The notes under the pieces were generated by a model that did no database searches, was not told where the DNA came from, and saw only the letters and a list, made by a program, of their open reading frames with translations. From Chitinispirillia bacterium (GTDB taxonomy: Bacteria > Fibrobacterota > Chitinivibrionia > Chitinivibrionales > Chitinispirillaceae), in contig WQTH01000002.1 in NCBI GenBank assembly GCA_009786415.1, forward strand, positions 16,108-65,778: a stretch of 49,671 nucleotides of DNA, given 5' to 3'. A program made the translations under genes and the position numbers. The stretch's first letter is position 1. Each line of letters starts with the position of its first letter. Below are positions 1 to 8,131 of the stretch, piece by piece.

Positions 1-535
1 CCCGTGCCTGAATTTCGCGGTTGGGTAAGCCGGTCTGGTCGTCGTTTGCCGCCGCGCCGAATATGGGCACGCTGCTGCCGGCTGCTTCGCTCATAGCCTC
101 AAGGCAGCCGCCAAGGTAGGGGTCTCTGTAAAACGGCGCATACAGGAAAGCAACTTTCGGCTCACCCTCAAGCCGGCCAAGCGTATCGCCGTAGGCCGCC
201 CGTGTAACATCTCCTGCATCGCCATTATGGGGGATGCTTTCGCTCAATCCGCATGAAAAAGCGCAGTCGTCGCTCGTTAGCGCCATCACCGAGAGCATAT
301 AGGTGTCTACCGCGCCGCCCGCGCAGTGCGAAATCGTCGTTTTGCCTGTTATGGGGAACGGAAACGCTCCGGCTACCTGCGCGTACACGCCCGACGTCAC
401 AAACTCCGGATGCGCGATGACTATGCCCACCGTGTTCTTAAGAAGTGCCAGAGACGCAAGTTTTTCGGTAACCTCACGAACCGCCTCGGCGCCGTCGTCG
501 ATCTCCGTAGTCGTAATAATGTAAGATTTGATCAT
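1..535 (-). CDS. FIST (N)-domain-like signal transduction protein, truncated at window edge
   Basis: Open frame on minus strand from ATG at 535 running off the window: MIKSYIITTTEIDDGAEAVREVTEKLASLALLKNTVGIVIAHPEFVTSGVYAQVAGAFPFPITGKTTISHCAGGAVDTYMLSVMALTSDD...VPIFGAAANDD; pattern resembles FIST sensor domains. Absent from the ORF track because its stop is outside the window. Confidence 0.65.
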   Translation of the reverse strand, partial: MIKSYIITTTEIDDGAEAVREVTEKLASLALLKNTVGIVIAHPEFVTSGVYAQVAGAFPFPITGKTTISHCAGGAVDTYMLSVMALTSDDCAFSCGLSESIPHNGDAGDVTRAAYGDTLGRLEGEPKVAFLYAPFYRDPYLGGCLEAMSEAAGSSVPIFGAAANDDQTGLPNREIQAR

Positions 536-548
536 AAGCCCCCCCCTC

Positions 549-1667
549 CTAACCGGCTAAGCCCCGCAAAAGCGCGGCAGCTTTATTTTTCGCCAAATTT
601 GACGATACCTCGCGAAAATCCGTCTCGTGCTCCAGAAACACCTTCACGAGGTTGGGGTCAAAATGTGACCCGCTTCCGTTTTTTATGATGTTCACCGCCT
701 CCTCGTGCGAAAACGGTTTCTTGTAAGGGCGCTCCGAAATCAGCGCGTCATACACGTCGGCTATAGCCATAAGCCGGCCCTGCAGCGGAATCTCGTCGCC
801 TCTGAGTCCGCTTGGATACCCCGACCCATCCCATTTCTCGTGGTGCGTGCTGGCAAAAATCTTCGCGTACTCAAGGAATGTGGCTTCGGAGGTGTTCTCC
901 TGTATCTTCTCTATTACCTTTATGCCAAACGATGTGTGTGTCTTCATTTCGTCAAACTCTTCCGGCGTAAGTTTGGCCGGCTTTTGGAGGATGCTGTCCT
1001 TTATGGCGATCTTGCCGACATCATGCAGCTGCGACGATTGGAGAAGGAAGTCTATGTTCCAGGTAGAGACCTCACCCTTGTAAAGGTCATCGGTAAGCAG
1101 CGCGTCTACAAGGATGCGCAAATAGTTCTGCGTGCGCTCAATGTGCCCGCCGGTAGTGTCGTCGCGGCACTCCACAAGCTCGGCGACCGTGCGGAGGATG
1201 GCGTTTTGCAGGTCAAGGACTGTTTTTGTTTTCTCGTCAACCATGAACTGCAGGTTGTGGTTGTAGTTCTCAAGCTCCTTCTTCTGCTCCTCAACAAGCA
1301 TATGTACCTCTATGCGCTTGAGCAGAAGCGGGGGGGAGAAGGGCTTGGCGATGTAGTCTATGGCCCCAAGAGAAAGCCCCTCAAGCTCGCTGCCGCTGTC
1401 GCTGCGCGCGGTGAGGAAAACCACCGGTATCTCCGCCGTGGCGCTTTCGGTCTTGAGCTCGCGTATTATCTCGTACCCGTTCATGTCCGGCATCTCGATG
1501 TCGAGAAGGATCATGTCGGGGATGGTTTTATTGAGCATCTCGAAAAGCTTTTTCCCGGAGGGGATGGTGAATACCTTGTATTTCCCCAAAAGCGCGTTCT
1601 TGCCAACGGTCAGGTTGGTCAGGTTGTCGTCGACCATAAAGACGGTCTTGCGTTTTGTTTCGTCCAT
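549..1667 (-). CDS. Response regulator with C-terminal HD-GYP phosphodiesterase domain (RpfG-like)
   Basis: REC domain (VFMVDDN...ILLDIEMPDMNGYEI...VVFLTARSD...AIDYIAKPF) then HD-GYP (SSQLHDVGKIAI...HHEKWDGSGYPSGLRGDEIPLQGRLMAIADVYDAL). Start chosen at MDETKRKTV rather than the ORF-track start at 1790. Confidence 0.93.
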   Translation of the reverse strand: MDETKRKTVFMVDDNLTNLTVGKNALLGKYKVFTIPSGKKLFEMLNKTIPDMILLDIEMPDMNGYEIIRELKTESATAEIPVVFLTARSDSGSELEGLSLGAIDYIAKPFSPPLLLKRIEVHMLVEEQKKELENYNHNLQFMVDEKTKTVLDLQNAILRTVAELVECRDDTTGGHIERTQNYLRILVDALLTDDLYKGEVSTWNIDFLLQSSQLHDVGKIAIKDSILQKPAKLTPEEFDEMKTHTSFGIKVIEKIQENTSEATFLEYAKIFASTHHEKWDGSGYPSGLRGDEIPLQGRLMAIADVYDALISERPYKKPFSHEEAVNIIKNGSGSHFDPNLVKVFLEHETDFREVSSNLAKNKAAALLRGLAG

Positions 1668-1917
1668 TTTGTCCCGCTTTCCCTCTCCGGGGCGGCTTCG
1701 CCCCGCCGGTAACCGGTTATTGGCCCAAATCAAAAAAAATACCACTAAATATAAATATATATACGGCGCGGCGGCTTTTGCCAGAATCAAGCCAAAATTT
1801 TAAACCGTATCAACCACCCCATCCTAAATATAATATAGATGAATACGGAAAAACAACAATAAATCTTTGACTTTTTACCGAAATTTCATTAAATTTATAT
1901 AGAAGGGGAGGTAATCT

Positions 1918-2487
1918 ATGGAAATTCGGCTGATTCGCCACGGCAAACCGCAATTTTGGGAGAATTACGAACCGTACACCCTCATGTCGGGCGACGGCAT
2001 AACCGCCGCGCTCACAGAGTACGATAAATCCGGGGTACTCCCCACATCCCGCCCGACAAAACTCTCCATTGAGGCCGCCGAAGGGGTAGACGTGGCGTTC
2101 TGCAGCGGCCTGAAACGCGCGGTGGAGACAGCGTCGCTTTTGGGCGTGAGCGCCAAACTGATAGAAGACCCTCTTTTCGCCGAGCCTGAAGTGCCGCACG
2201 GATTCTGGAAAAAAGCCAAACTGCCGCTGGCTATATGGATAGGGATCAGCCGGGTTATCTGGGCGCTCGGCTACACCCTTAACTGCGAATCCATAAAAAA
2301 AGCCCGCGCCAGAGCCGAAAAAGCCGCCAACGTGCTGATAACCGCCGCCAACCAGAACGGAACCGTACTGTTGGTAGGCCACTCCCTGATGAACAATATG
2401 ATATTCAGGTCACTGCGCCGCCACAAGTGGAAAGCCTCCCGCCTGTTTAACGGGAAATTCTGGGGGTGCAACGTTCTGCGGCGTTAG
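1918..2487 (+). CDS. Histidine phosphatase family protein (phosphoglycerate mutase-like)
   Basis: N-terminal RHGKP motif (MEIRLIRHGKPQFWENY), internal CSGLKRAVETA, late VGHSLMNN; SD-like aaggggagg upstream. Confidence 0.8.
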   Translation: MEIRLIRHGKPQFWENYEPYTLMSGDGITAALTEYDKSGVLPTSRPTKLSIEAAEGVDVAFCSGLKRAVETASLLGVSAKLIEDPLFAEPEVPHGFWKKAKLPLAIWIGISRVIWALGYTLNCESIKKARARAEKAANVLITAANQNGTVLLVGHSLMNNMIFRSLRRHKWKASRLFNGKFWGCNVLRR

Positions 2488-2554
2488 GATATTTTCTCCG
2501 ACTTAAGTTTAAACTAAGTTTAGGGTGGTGTTTGCTGTCGAATAGGGGGTATGC

Positions 2555-5239
2555 CTAAAAATCGTACCCGGCGGAGAAATAGAGCATTGGTTCCGATATT
2601 GCTTCCGGATCGTTGTAGTACCTTATCAGCTGCCCGTACGCCGCCCTCACCGGCCCAAGCGGTGTGCGCCAGATCAGGCCCGCCCCGGCGCCCAGCGGAT
2701 TTTTTGGGGGGGAGTCGCGCTCGTTGAATCTCGTGCTGAACTCCTCGTACGTCCACAGCCGCGCCCAATCTAACGCTGCAGTGAAGAAGAGGTTTTTCCT
2801 GAGCGTGAACCTGTACTCCAAATGCATCAGGCTGAAGATGTCGCAGGAGACGCTTTTGGGCGTCATTCCCATGAACGGTATGATGTTGTAGATATCGGCG
2901 TCGCGGTAGTTCTGTTCGGGGATGGCGCCGCCGAGGTAGAACTTTTCTATTTCGGGCAGCGGTGCGCTGGTCCATCCCCCAAGCGCCTGTATCTGGAAAG
3001 TGTGCTTACTCGCGAGGGTGAAGTGGCGGCTGAAACTGCCGTCTACCTTGAAAAACTCCTCGGTGCCGCCAAGCCCTATCACCTCGCCGGCCATGCCCGC
3101 CGTTACTATGTGTTTCTGCCCGCTCGTGGTGAACGGCGCGGCGTCGCGCGTGTCAATGTTCAGGCGCAGCAGAAAGTAGGGGAGCGAGTTGCGGAATCCG
3201 AACCCCAGCTCGTTGTCGAAGATGCTGCGGTTGCTCTGCTGTATCTGGAACCGCTCAAGCTTGGCCCCGGCCTCAATGGATACCGATTTTCCCAGCTGCC
3301 CGCCAACGATGAACGACACGCCGCCCTTGCCGAGTACTACGTCGTCTATGAATATCGAATCTGGCTGCCCCTCCTCGCGCGGGTGGACCTCCCTGCTGTA
3401 GATCCGCTCGCGCGCGGTGAAAACCTGCAAGTGCCAGCTCATGGCGCGGTCGGCGGCGAAAAGCAGGTTAGACATAAGATCAAGCGCGTGCTTCTCCTTG
3501 CGCGTACCGTATTGCAGGTGCAGAGCCGCCGTGATTCCGTGGCCAAAAAGGTTCTCGTAGGCCGGCGCGATAAATCCCTCCCCGCGGTTGAACTCGTCAT
3601 AACGCATCCCGCCGCGGATGCGCCAGTAGTGCTTCTCCACAACGTTTATGTTTACGCCCCCCTCCGGCAGCGTCTCTATCTTTACGCTCTCAAACAGTTC
3701 GGTGGAGTACAGGGACAGAATGCCGCGCTCTATTACCGGGTTATTAAGCGGTTCGCCCGATTTGATGCCGCTTGCGGTCATCATAAGGCGCGCCGACGTA
3801 CGGTCGTTGCCGGATATCTCCACCGTGCCTGTGACGGGGCGGTTCGAGAAGAGATGCATAACGCCGCCGCTTATCCTTACAGAGTCTATGGGCGCAAATT
3901 CTAAACGGTTTGCACGAAGCAAGTCCCGTAATTGCGGGTTGACGCCCGCTACATTTGCCTTTGATGACAGGTGGGGGGTGATAATTACTGAATCCGCCCG
4001 CAGCATGACGCCGCCGGCTCTGTCATACATAATGATGTTTAAGGGTGTGGCAGGTGTGGAGTTTGGAGTTTGGGGTTTGGAGTTTTTTGATGTTGGCTCC
4101 GCGCTCCACGCTTCAAACTCCAAACTGTCCGTACGGGCTAATTTCGCCTTAATGGCCGGTATGGCCTCTTGCGCGGCGCGGTATCCACGTTCGACAAGCG
4201 TGTCTATCCTCGTAAAATCCGTATTGGTGAACCCGTTCAAATCCGGCGTTATTATTAAATCGATATCTTTCCTGTCAAGCGCTTTGTTCCGCTCTACGCC
4301 AATGGCGACGATCTGCTCCATGAGGCGCACCGGGTTCTCCAAATCTTCGCGTTTCCAGAGCGGTGAGGTAACGTCTGCGGCTACGATAAGCGCGGGATTC
4401 AGTTTGCGCGCGGCCTGCACGGGGATGTTTGACGTGAGCCCCCCGTCGGCGAGGAGCCTGCCGCCGTACCCCACCGGCGAAAACGCCAGCGGCGCGGCGC
4501 AGGAGGCGCGGATCGCGGTCAACAGGCTGCCGCCCGAAAAAACCTCAGGCTGCCCGGTCAGAAGGTCGGTGGCCACAACGCGCAGGCTCACGGGCAGGCT
4601 GTCGAAGTCAAGCCCGGCGTGGTGCAGCGCAGGCAGGAGTTTGGCCGGAAGCGATTCGTAAAATATCTGGCCGGCCGAGATGGCGTTGGGCAGCGCCACG
4701 CGCAGCTTGTTGTCGAGGCGGATGTCGAAGAGGTACCCCTTGGGGTTGGACTTCTGGTTGACGAAGAGGTCGCCGCGTGAGCTTGTGTTGGCCGAGGCGC
4801 GGCTCCAATCCACCGATTTGGTGATTTCGAGTATCTCGGAGGAGGAGTAGCCGCAGGCGTAGAGCGAGCCGACGATGGAGCCCATACTTACGGCGACTAC
4901 AAGGTCGGGGCGAAGCCCCTCCTCCTCAAAAGCCCTGAGGACGCCGATTTGGGCCAGCCCCCGCGCGCCGCCGCCGCTCAGTACCAACGCGAAACGGTGT
5001 TTATGCGGGGGGGCGGTGATTGCAGCATCGGCTGGGATATCTCCCGCAGTGTTGATCCCGGTATCCTCTGCGGTGTCCGCGATATCGGCTGCGCTGTTGA
5101 TTGCCGCAGCGGTGTCAATCCCAATATCCCCGGCAGTGTTGACCGCCGCGCCCGCTGCGGTATTGGCAGGGATCTCTGCGGCGATATTATCTGCGCCCGG
5201 CCTGGCTGATATCGCCGGCGCTGTCATCATCAAATACAT
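2555..5239 (-). CDS. Patatin-like phospholipase with C-terminal POTRA/BamA-like outer-membrane barrel
   Basis: LVLSGGGARGLAQIGVLRAFEEEG, VSMGSIVG (GXSXG), ADGGLTSNIP (DG dyad); long C-terminal beta-rich region ending ...YFSAGYDF with terminal Phe. ATG chosen at MYLMMTAPAISARPG; exact start uncertain. Confidence 0.88.
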   Translation of the reverse strand: MYLMMTAPAISARPGADNIAAEIPANTAAGAAVNTAGDIGIDTAAAINSAADIADTAEDTGINTAGDIPADAAITAPPHKHRFALVLSGGGARGLAQIGVLRAFEEEGLRPDLVVAVSMGSIVGSLYACGYSSSEILEITKSVDWSRASANTSSRGDLFVNQKSNPKGYLFDIRLDNKLRVALPNAISAGQIFYESLPAKLLPALHHAGLDFDSLPVSLRVVATDLLTGQPEVFSGGSLLTAIRASCAAPLAFSPVGYGGRLLADGGLTSNIPVQAARKLNPALIVAADVTSPLWKREDLENPVRLMEQIVAIGVERNKALDRKDIDLIITPDLNGFTNTDFTRIDTLVERGYRAAQEAIPAIKAKLARTDSLEFEAWSAEPTSKNSKPQTPNSTPATPLNIIMYDRAGGVMLRADSVIITPHLSSKANVAGVNPQLRDLLRANRLEFAPIDSVRISGGVMHLFSNRPVTGTVEISGNDRTSARLMMTASGIKSGEPLNNPVIERGILSLYSTELFESVKIETLPEGGVNINVVEKHYWRIRGGMRYDEFNRGEGFIAPAYENLFGHGITAALHLQYGTRKEKHALDLMSNLLFAADRAMSWHLQVFTARERIYSREVHPREEGQPDSIFIDDVVLGKGGVSFIVGGQLGKSVSIEAGAKLERFQIQQSNRSIFDNELGFGFRNSLPYFLLRLNIDTRDAAPFTTSGQKHIVTAGMAGEVIGLGGTEEFFKVDGSFSRHFTLASKHTFQIQALGGWTSAPLPEIEKFYLGGAIPEQNYRDADIYNIIPFMGMTPKSVSCDIFSLMHLEYRFTLRKNLFFTAALDWARLWTYEEFSTRFNERDSPPKNPLGAGAGLIWRTPLGPVRAAYGQLIRYYNDPEAISEPMLYFSAGYDF
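4054..4126. repeat. GTTTGGA-type heptad element, inverted pair, inside the patatin CDS
   Basis: gtgtggagtttggagtttggggtttggagttttttg ... gctccacgcttcaaactccaaact. Confidence 0.85.
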
Positions 5240-5354
5240 AATTGCGCATTTTATAAAAAAAATTTGACACGGCTTATATCGCGTAATGTATATTATTAAC
5301 GGATTGGCAGTTGTTTGTTCAGGCATTATTTTTCTGGTATACGCTTTCTTGGTT

Positions 5355-5370
5355 TACTCTCTTGGTTTAC
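5355..5370 (+). repeat. Dispersed 16-mer TACTCTCTTGGTTTAC
   Basis: Identical to 15499-15514; preceded by another partial copy (ttcttggttta) and followed by aatactctc. Confidence 0.75.
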
Positions 5371-5499
5371 GGAATACTCTCACGTTTCTGATCTCCGGTA
5401 TTTGTTTGCCGTATTAATGCGTTTATTAATACTGCCCGCCAATACCATACATTAATACTATATATTAATATTAACATTAACGTTACAGATAAATATACA

Positions 5500-7236
5500 A
5501 TGAAACACATTGCAGCCGCAATTATGTTACTTATATATGTTAACGCCGCCGCGTTCACCCCCTTGCTTCCACCCGAAGAAGCCGGGCTCATCCCGCTTTT
5601 GGAGGCGGAGGTTATAGACACGTTTCAGTATGAACAGCTGCTCATCTACTACGCCCTGCCGCTGTCTGTGCCGCAGGGGGAGCTGGCGCGGCTGGCTGAA
5701 ATTTTCCCGGATATTGAGGATATGATGCCCACGGCGGAGCAGCTTGAGGGGTACCGTCCCTACGATAATCGCCAGATACAGCGGCTTTTTAACGATTTTC
5801 CGGCGCTGGCCGACCTTGAGCCGGTTTTGCGGTTCAACGAGTCGCTCTCAAAGGCGGGTGCGAACGGGGAGATTGTTGTCGGCATCAACAGGTCGCCGGT
5901 TTCCGAGCTGCGGGGGCACCGCGTAAGGTTCCGGCGGAGCGGGGGGATTGTGTCGGCGGACGGGAACCTGGCTTTGAGCGACAGCGGGGCGCTGTGGCAG
6001 GGGCGGCGGGTCGATTTTTCTTTCAAGGGGAAGGCTGTCCCTGCCGCAAAGGGGCAGGGGGGTAAAGGCAGGCAACTGTCCACCGGGGCAAAAGCGCCGG
6101 GCGGGAAGATTAAACAATCATCCCCGGTGATAAAGACGCAGATAGGAAATTTCAGGCAGCCGGTTCCCGGAGAGCTGTTTTGGGGGCGATTTTCGCCTTT
6201 GACGGCGGCGGAGCGGGCAGATGTGGAGACGAACTGGCTGTATGGGGGGACCAATACGTGGAACGGGGCGGCCCTTGATGTGCGGGGGCTCCCCGGCGCG
6301 CCGATGCTGGGCGCGGGCGCTTTTTGGCACGCAAGGCCGGGTGAGCGCGGCGCGGGTGGCGCGGTGGACTGGCAGGCTAACAGGCAGTTAAAGATGGTTT
6401 TGGGATTGACCGGGTTTGAGATAGCGGGGGAGGAGGACGCCATATATACCGCGCATCTTTACGGCGAGTATAAAGGGAAGATATGGCGGGCCGTGCTGGA
6501 AAGCGGGCTGCCGCTGGGGCAGGACAACATCATCCCCGCGTTGTCGCTGCGTATTAATTATCGAATAAGGGAGTCATCCGCTCAATACCGCTTTATAAGC
6601 TATCCCGAAGATATGAACGCGCCGATGAGCAGGGTTAAGCGGCAGCTGCTTACGGAAGCCGGGGAGAAGATGCCGGCTGCGCTCTCGCAGCCGCTGCAAT
6701 CGCCGGCGGTGCAGAAACACAGCTTGAGGATGACGGTGCCTGTCAGCGTTCCGCTTGCCGATATGATGCGGTTCATCCCCGACATGGAATTTACGTCGGG
6801 CGGCGGGGTTGTCAGGCGCGTACAGGGGCGTGCGGAGCTGCGCGCGCGCGTTGGGGCCGCAGATGCCGCCGTCAAACATACGTACAGGATATTCGCCATG
6901 GGTATTGATTCCGTGTCGCATACGTCAAGCGCGTCGGTCAGCTTGCAGACCGGTTATCCTTTAGAAATACGCGCGTCGGGGCAGAGCGCTTACGGGCATT
7001 ATGGCGATGTTAGGAATACATACGCGCTGGAACTGTTGTACACCGCGCTGCCTAACGCGGTAATCACACCGTTTGTCAGGGGCAGGTACGTATCGGCGCA
7101 TGAATATTGGTTTGGATTAAAGAGCGAGATTCATCTATACAAAAAAACGTGGACCGGCATCACAGTCGAGGCGCCTGTCAACGTGAAAGGGGCTGAAGGT
7201 GCGTATATCAAAGGGTCGGCGAGTTACTCTTTTTAG
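5500..7236 (+). CDS. Putative exported protein: N-terminal helix-hairpin-helix-like segment followed by beta-barrel-like region
   Basis: Signal peptide MKHIAAAIMLLIYVNAAAF; N-terminal LIPLLEAEVIDTFQYEQLLIYYALPL...LAEIFPDIEDMMP resembles repeated HHH-like segments; C-terminal alternating beta pattern ending YIKGSASYSF (terminal Phe). Confidence 0.55.
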   Translation: MKHIAAAIMLLIYVNAAAFTPLLPPEEAGLIPLLEAEVIDTFQYEQLLIYYALPLSVPQGELARLAEIFPDIEDMMPTAEQLEGYRPYDNRQIQRLFNDFPALADLEPVLRFNESLSKAGANGEIVVGINRSPVSELRGHRVRFRRSGGIVSADGNLALSDSGALWQGRRVDFSFKGKAVPAAKGQGGKGRQLSTGAKAPGGKIKQSSPVIKTQIGNFRQPVPGELFWGRFSPLTAAERADVETNWLYGGTNTWNGAALDVRGLPGAPMLGAGAFWHARPGERGAGGAVDWQANRQLKMVLGLTGFEIAGEEDAIYTAHLYGEYKGKIWRAVLESGLPLGQDNIIPALSLRINYRIRESSAQYRFISYPEDMNAPMSRVKRQLLTEAGEKMPAALSQPLQSPAVQKHSLRMTVPVSVPLADMMRFIPDMEFTSGGGVVRRVQGRAELRARVGAADAAVKHTYRIFAMGIDSVSHTSSASVSLQTGYPLEIRASGQSAYGHYGDVRNTYALELLYTALPNAVITPFVRGRYVSAHEYWFGLKSEIHLYKKTWTGITVEAPVNVKGAEGAYIKGSASYSF

Positions 7237-8065
7237 TTTTGTGCTGGCGGCGGTTTGCCTGTTTGTCAATTGTGGCGATAACCCGGTCAATTCAGGCGGG
7301 GACGGGCGCTTTACGTTTGTTATCGCCGATGTGGGGCAGGGTTTGGCCCAGTTCGGCGTACGGGACGGACGCGCCGTCGTTTGGGATATCGGGCCGCCGA
7401 ATCAGTATGCATCGTGGCGCGCGGCGTACAATAATTTGAGCCGCCCGCGTATCGAGTCGATAATACTCTCTCACTCCGACGCCGATCACTTCGGCGGGCT
7501 CCGGCATCTTGACCGGGGGATTGACTGGAGCGGGGCGGTAGTCGTATCGCCGTATGAGGATACCGCGAAAATAAGGGCCGGCTCGGGGATTTGGAGCGAC
7601 CGGGTAACTTTTAGCTTTTGCGTTGCAGGGGATACGCTGAAATATCTTGATAATGTGGAGATAATCTGCCTCTGGCCGCCGGACGGCATTGATATTGAGC
7701 TGCCGCTTGACGGGCGCGAACGCAACCATTACAGCCTCGTCTTCTCGGTCCGCCACGGCTACAGCAGGGCGCTTATCACATCTGATATAGACTCCGCAGC
7801 GATGACCGCCATAGCCGCGCGCAGCGGTTACGCCCTGAACGCGCAGATCCTCTCCGTGCCGCACCACGGCAGCGCCGGATCCGTTAACCGGCTTTTCTTC
7901 TCCTATGTCTCCGCCGAAACCGCCGTAATCTCCTGCGCCGCCCAAAATTCCTACGGCCACCCGTCCCCCTCCATGATAACCGAACTGATGCACCAAGGCG
8001 CAAGGCTGATGTTCACCTATTTGGATAATACGGTAACATTTGTAAGCAACGGGTACTATTGGTGA
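7199..8065 (+). CDS. Secreted lipoprotein with a stand-alone ComEC/Rec2-type metallo-beta-lactamase domain
   Basis: GTG start; lipobox-like LFVNC after signal peptide; ADVGQG, WDIG, LSHSDADHFGGL, SVPHHGSAGSVNRLFF, SCAAQNSYGHPSPSM are ComEC-type MBL signatures. No competence membrane domain in the ORF. Overlaps the upstream CDS by 38 bp. Confidence 0.82.
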   Translation: MRISKGRRVTLFSFVLAAVCLFVNCGDNPVNSGGDGRFTFVIADVGQGLAQFGVRDGRAVVWDIGPPNQYASWRAAYNNLSRPRIESIILSHSDADHFGGLRHLDRGIDWSGAVVVSPYEDTAKIRAGSGIWSDRVTFSFCVAGDTLKYLDNVEIICLWPPDGIDIELPLDGRERNHYSLVFSVRHGYSRALITSDIDSAAMTAIAARSGYALNAQILSVPHHGSAGSVNRLFFSYVSAETAVISCAAQNSYGHPSPSMITELMHQGARLMFTYLDNTVTFVSNGYYW

Positions 8066-8131
8066 GTTTGGAGTGTGGAGTTTGGAGTTTTTTATTATTG
8101 ATTTTGATTTTAACTCCACACTCCACACTCG
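8064..8131. repeat. GTTTGGA-type heptad element, inverted pair, filling the gap between convergent stops
   Basis: gagtttggagtgtggagtttggagttttttattattgattttgattttaactccacactccacactc. Confidence 0.88.

Noticed and set aside
705-1712. 335-aa plus-strand ORF
   Set aside because: Antisense to a clear REC/HD-GYP gene; arises from codon bias on the opposite strand.
2822-3904. 360-aa plus-strand ORF
   Set aside because: Antisense to the patatin/barrel gene, no recognisable domains.
5440-5490. AT-rich ATTAATACT direct repeats as an origin-like or binding-site cluster
   Set aside because: Short, irregular and compatible with ordinary AT-rich promoter DNA; not enough structure to claim a function.
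8064-8131. Insertion sequence remnant
   Set aside because: No transposase fragment or target duplication visible; the heptad structure is simpler and recurs elsewhere.
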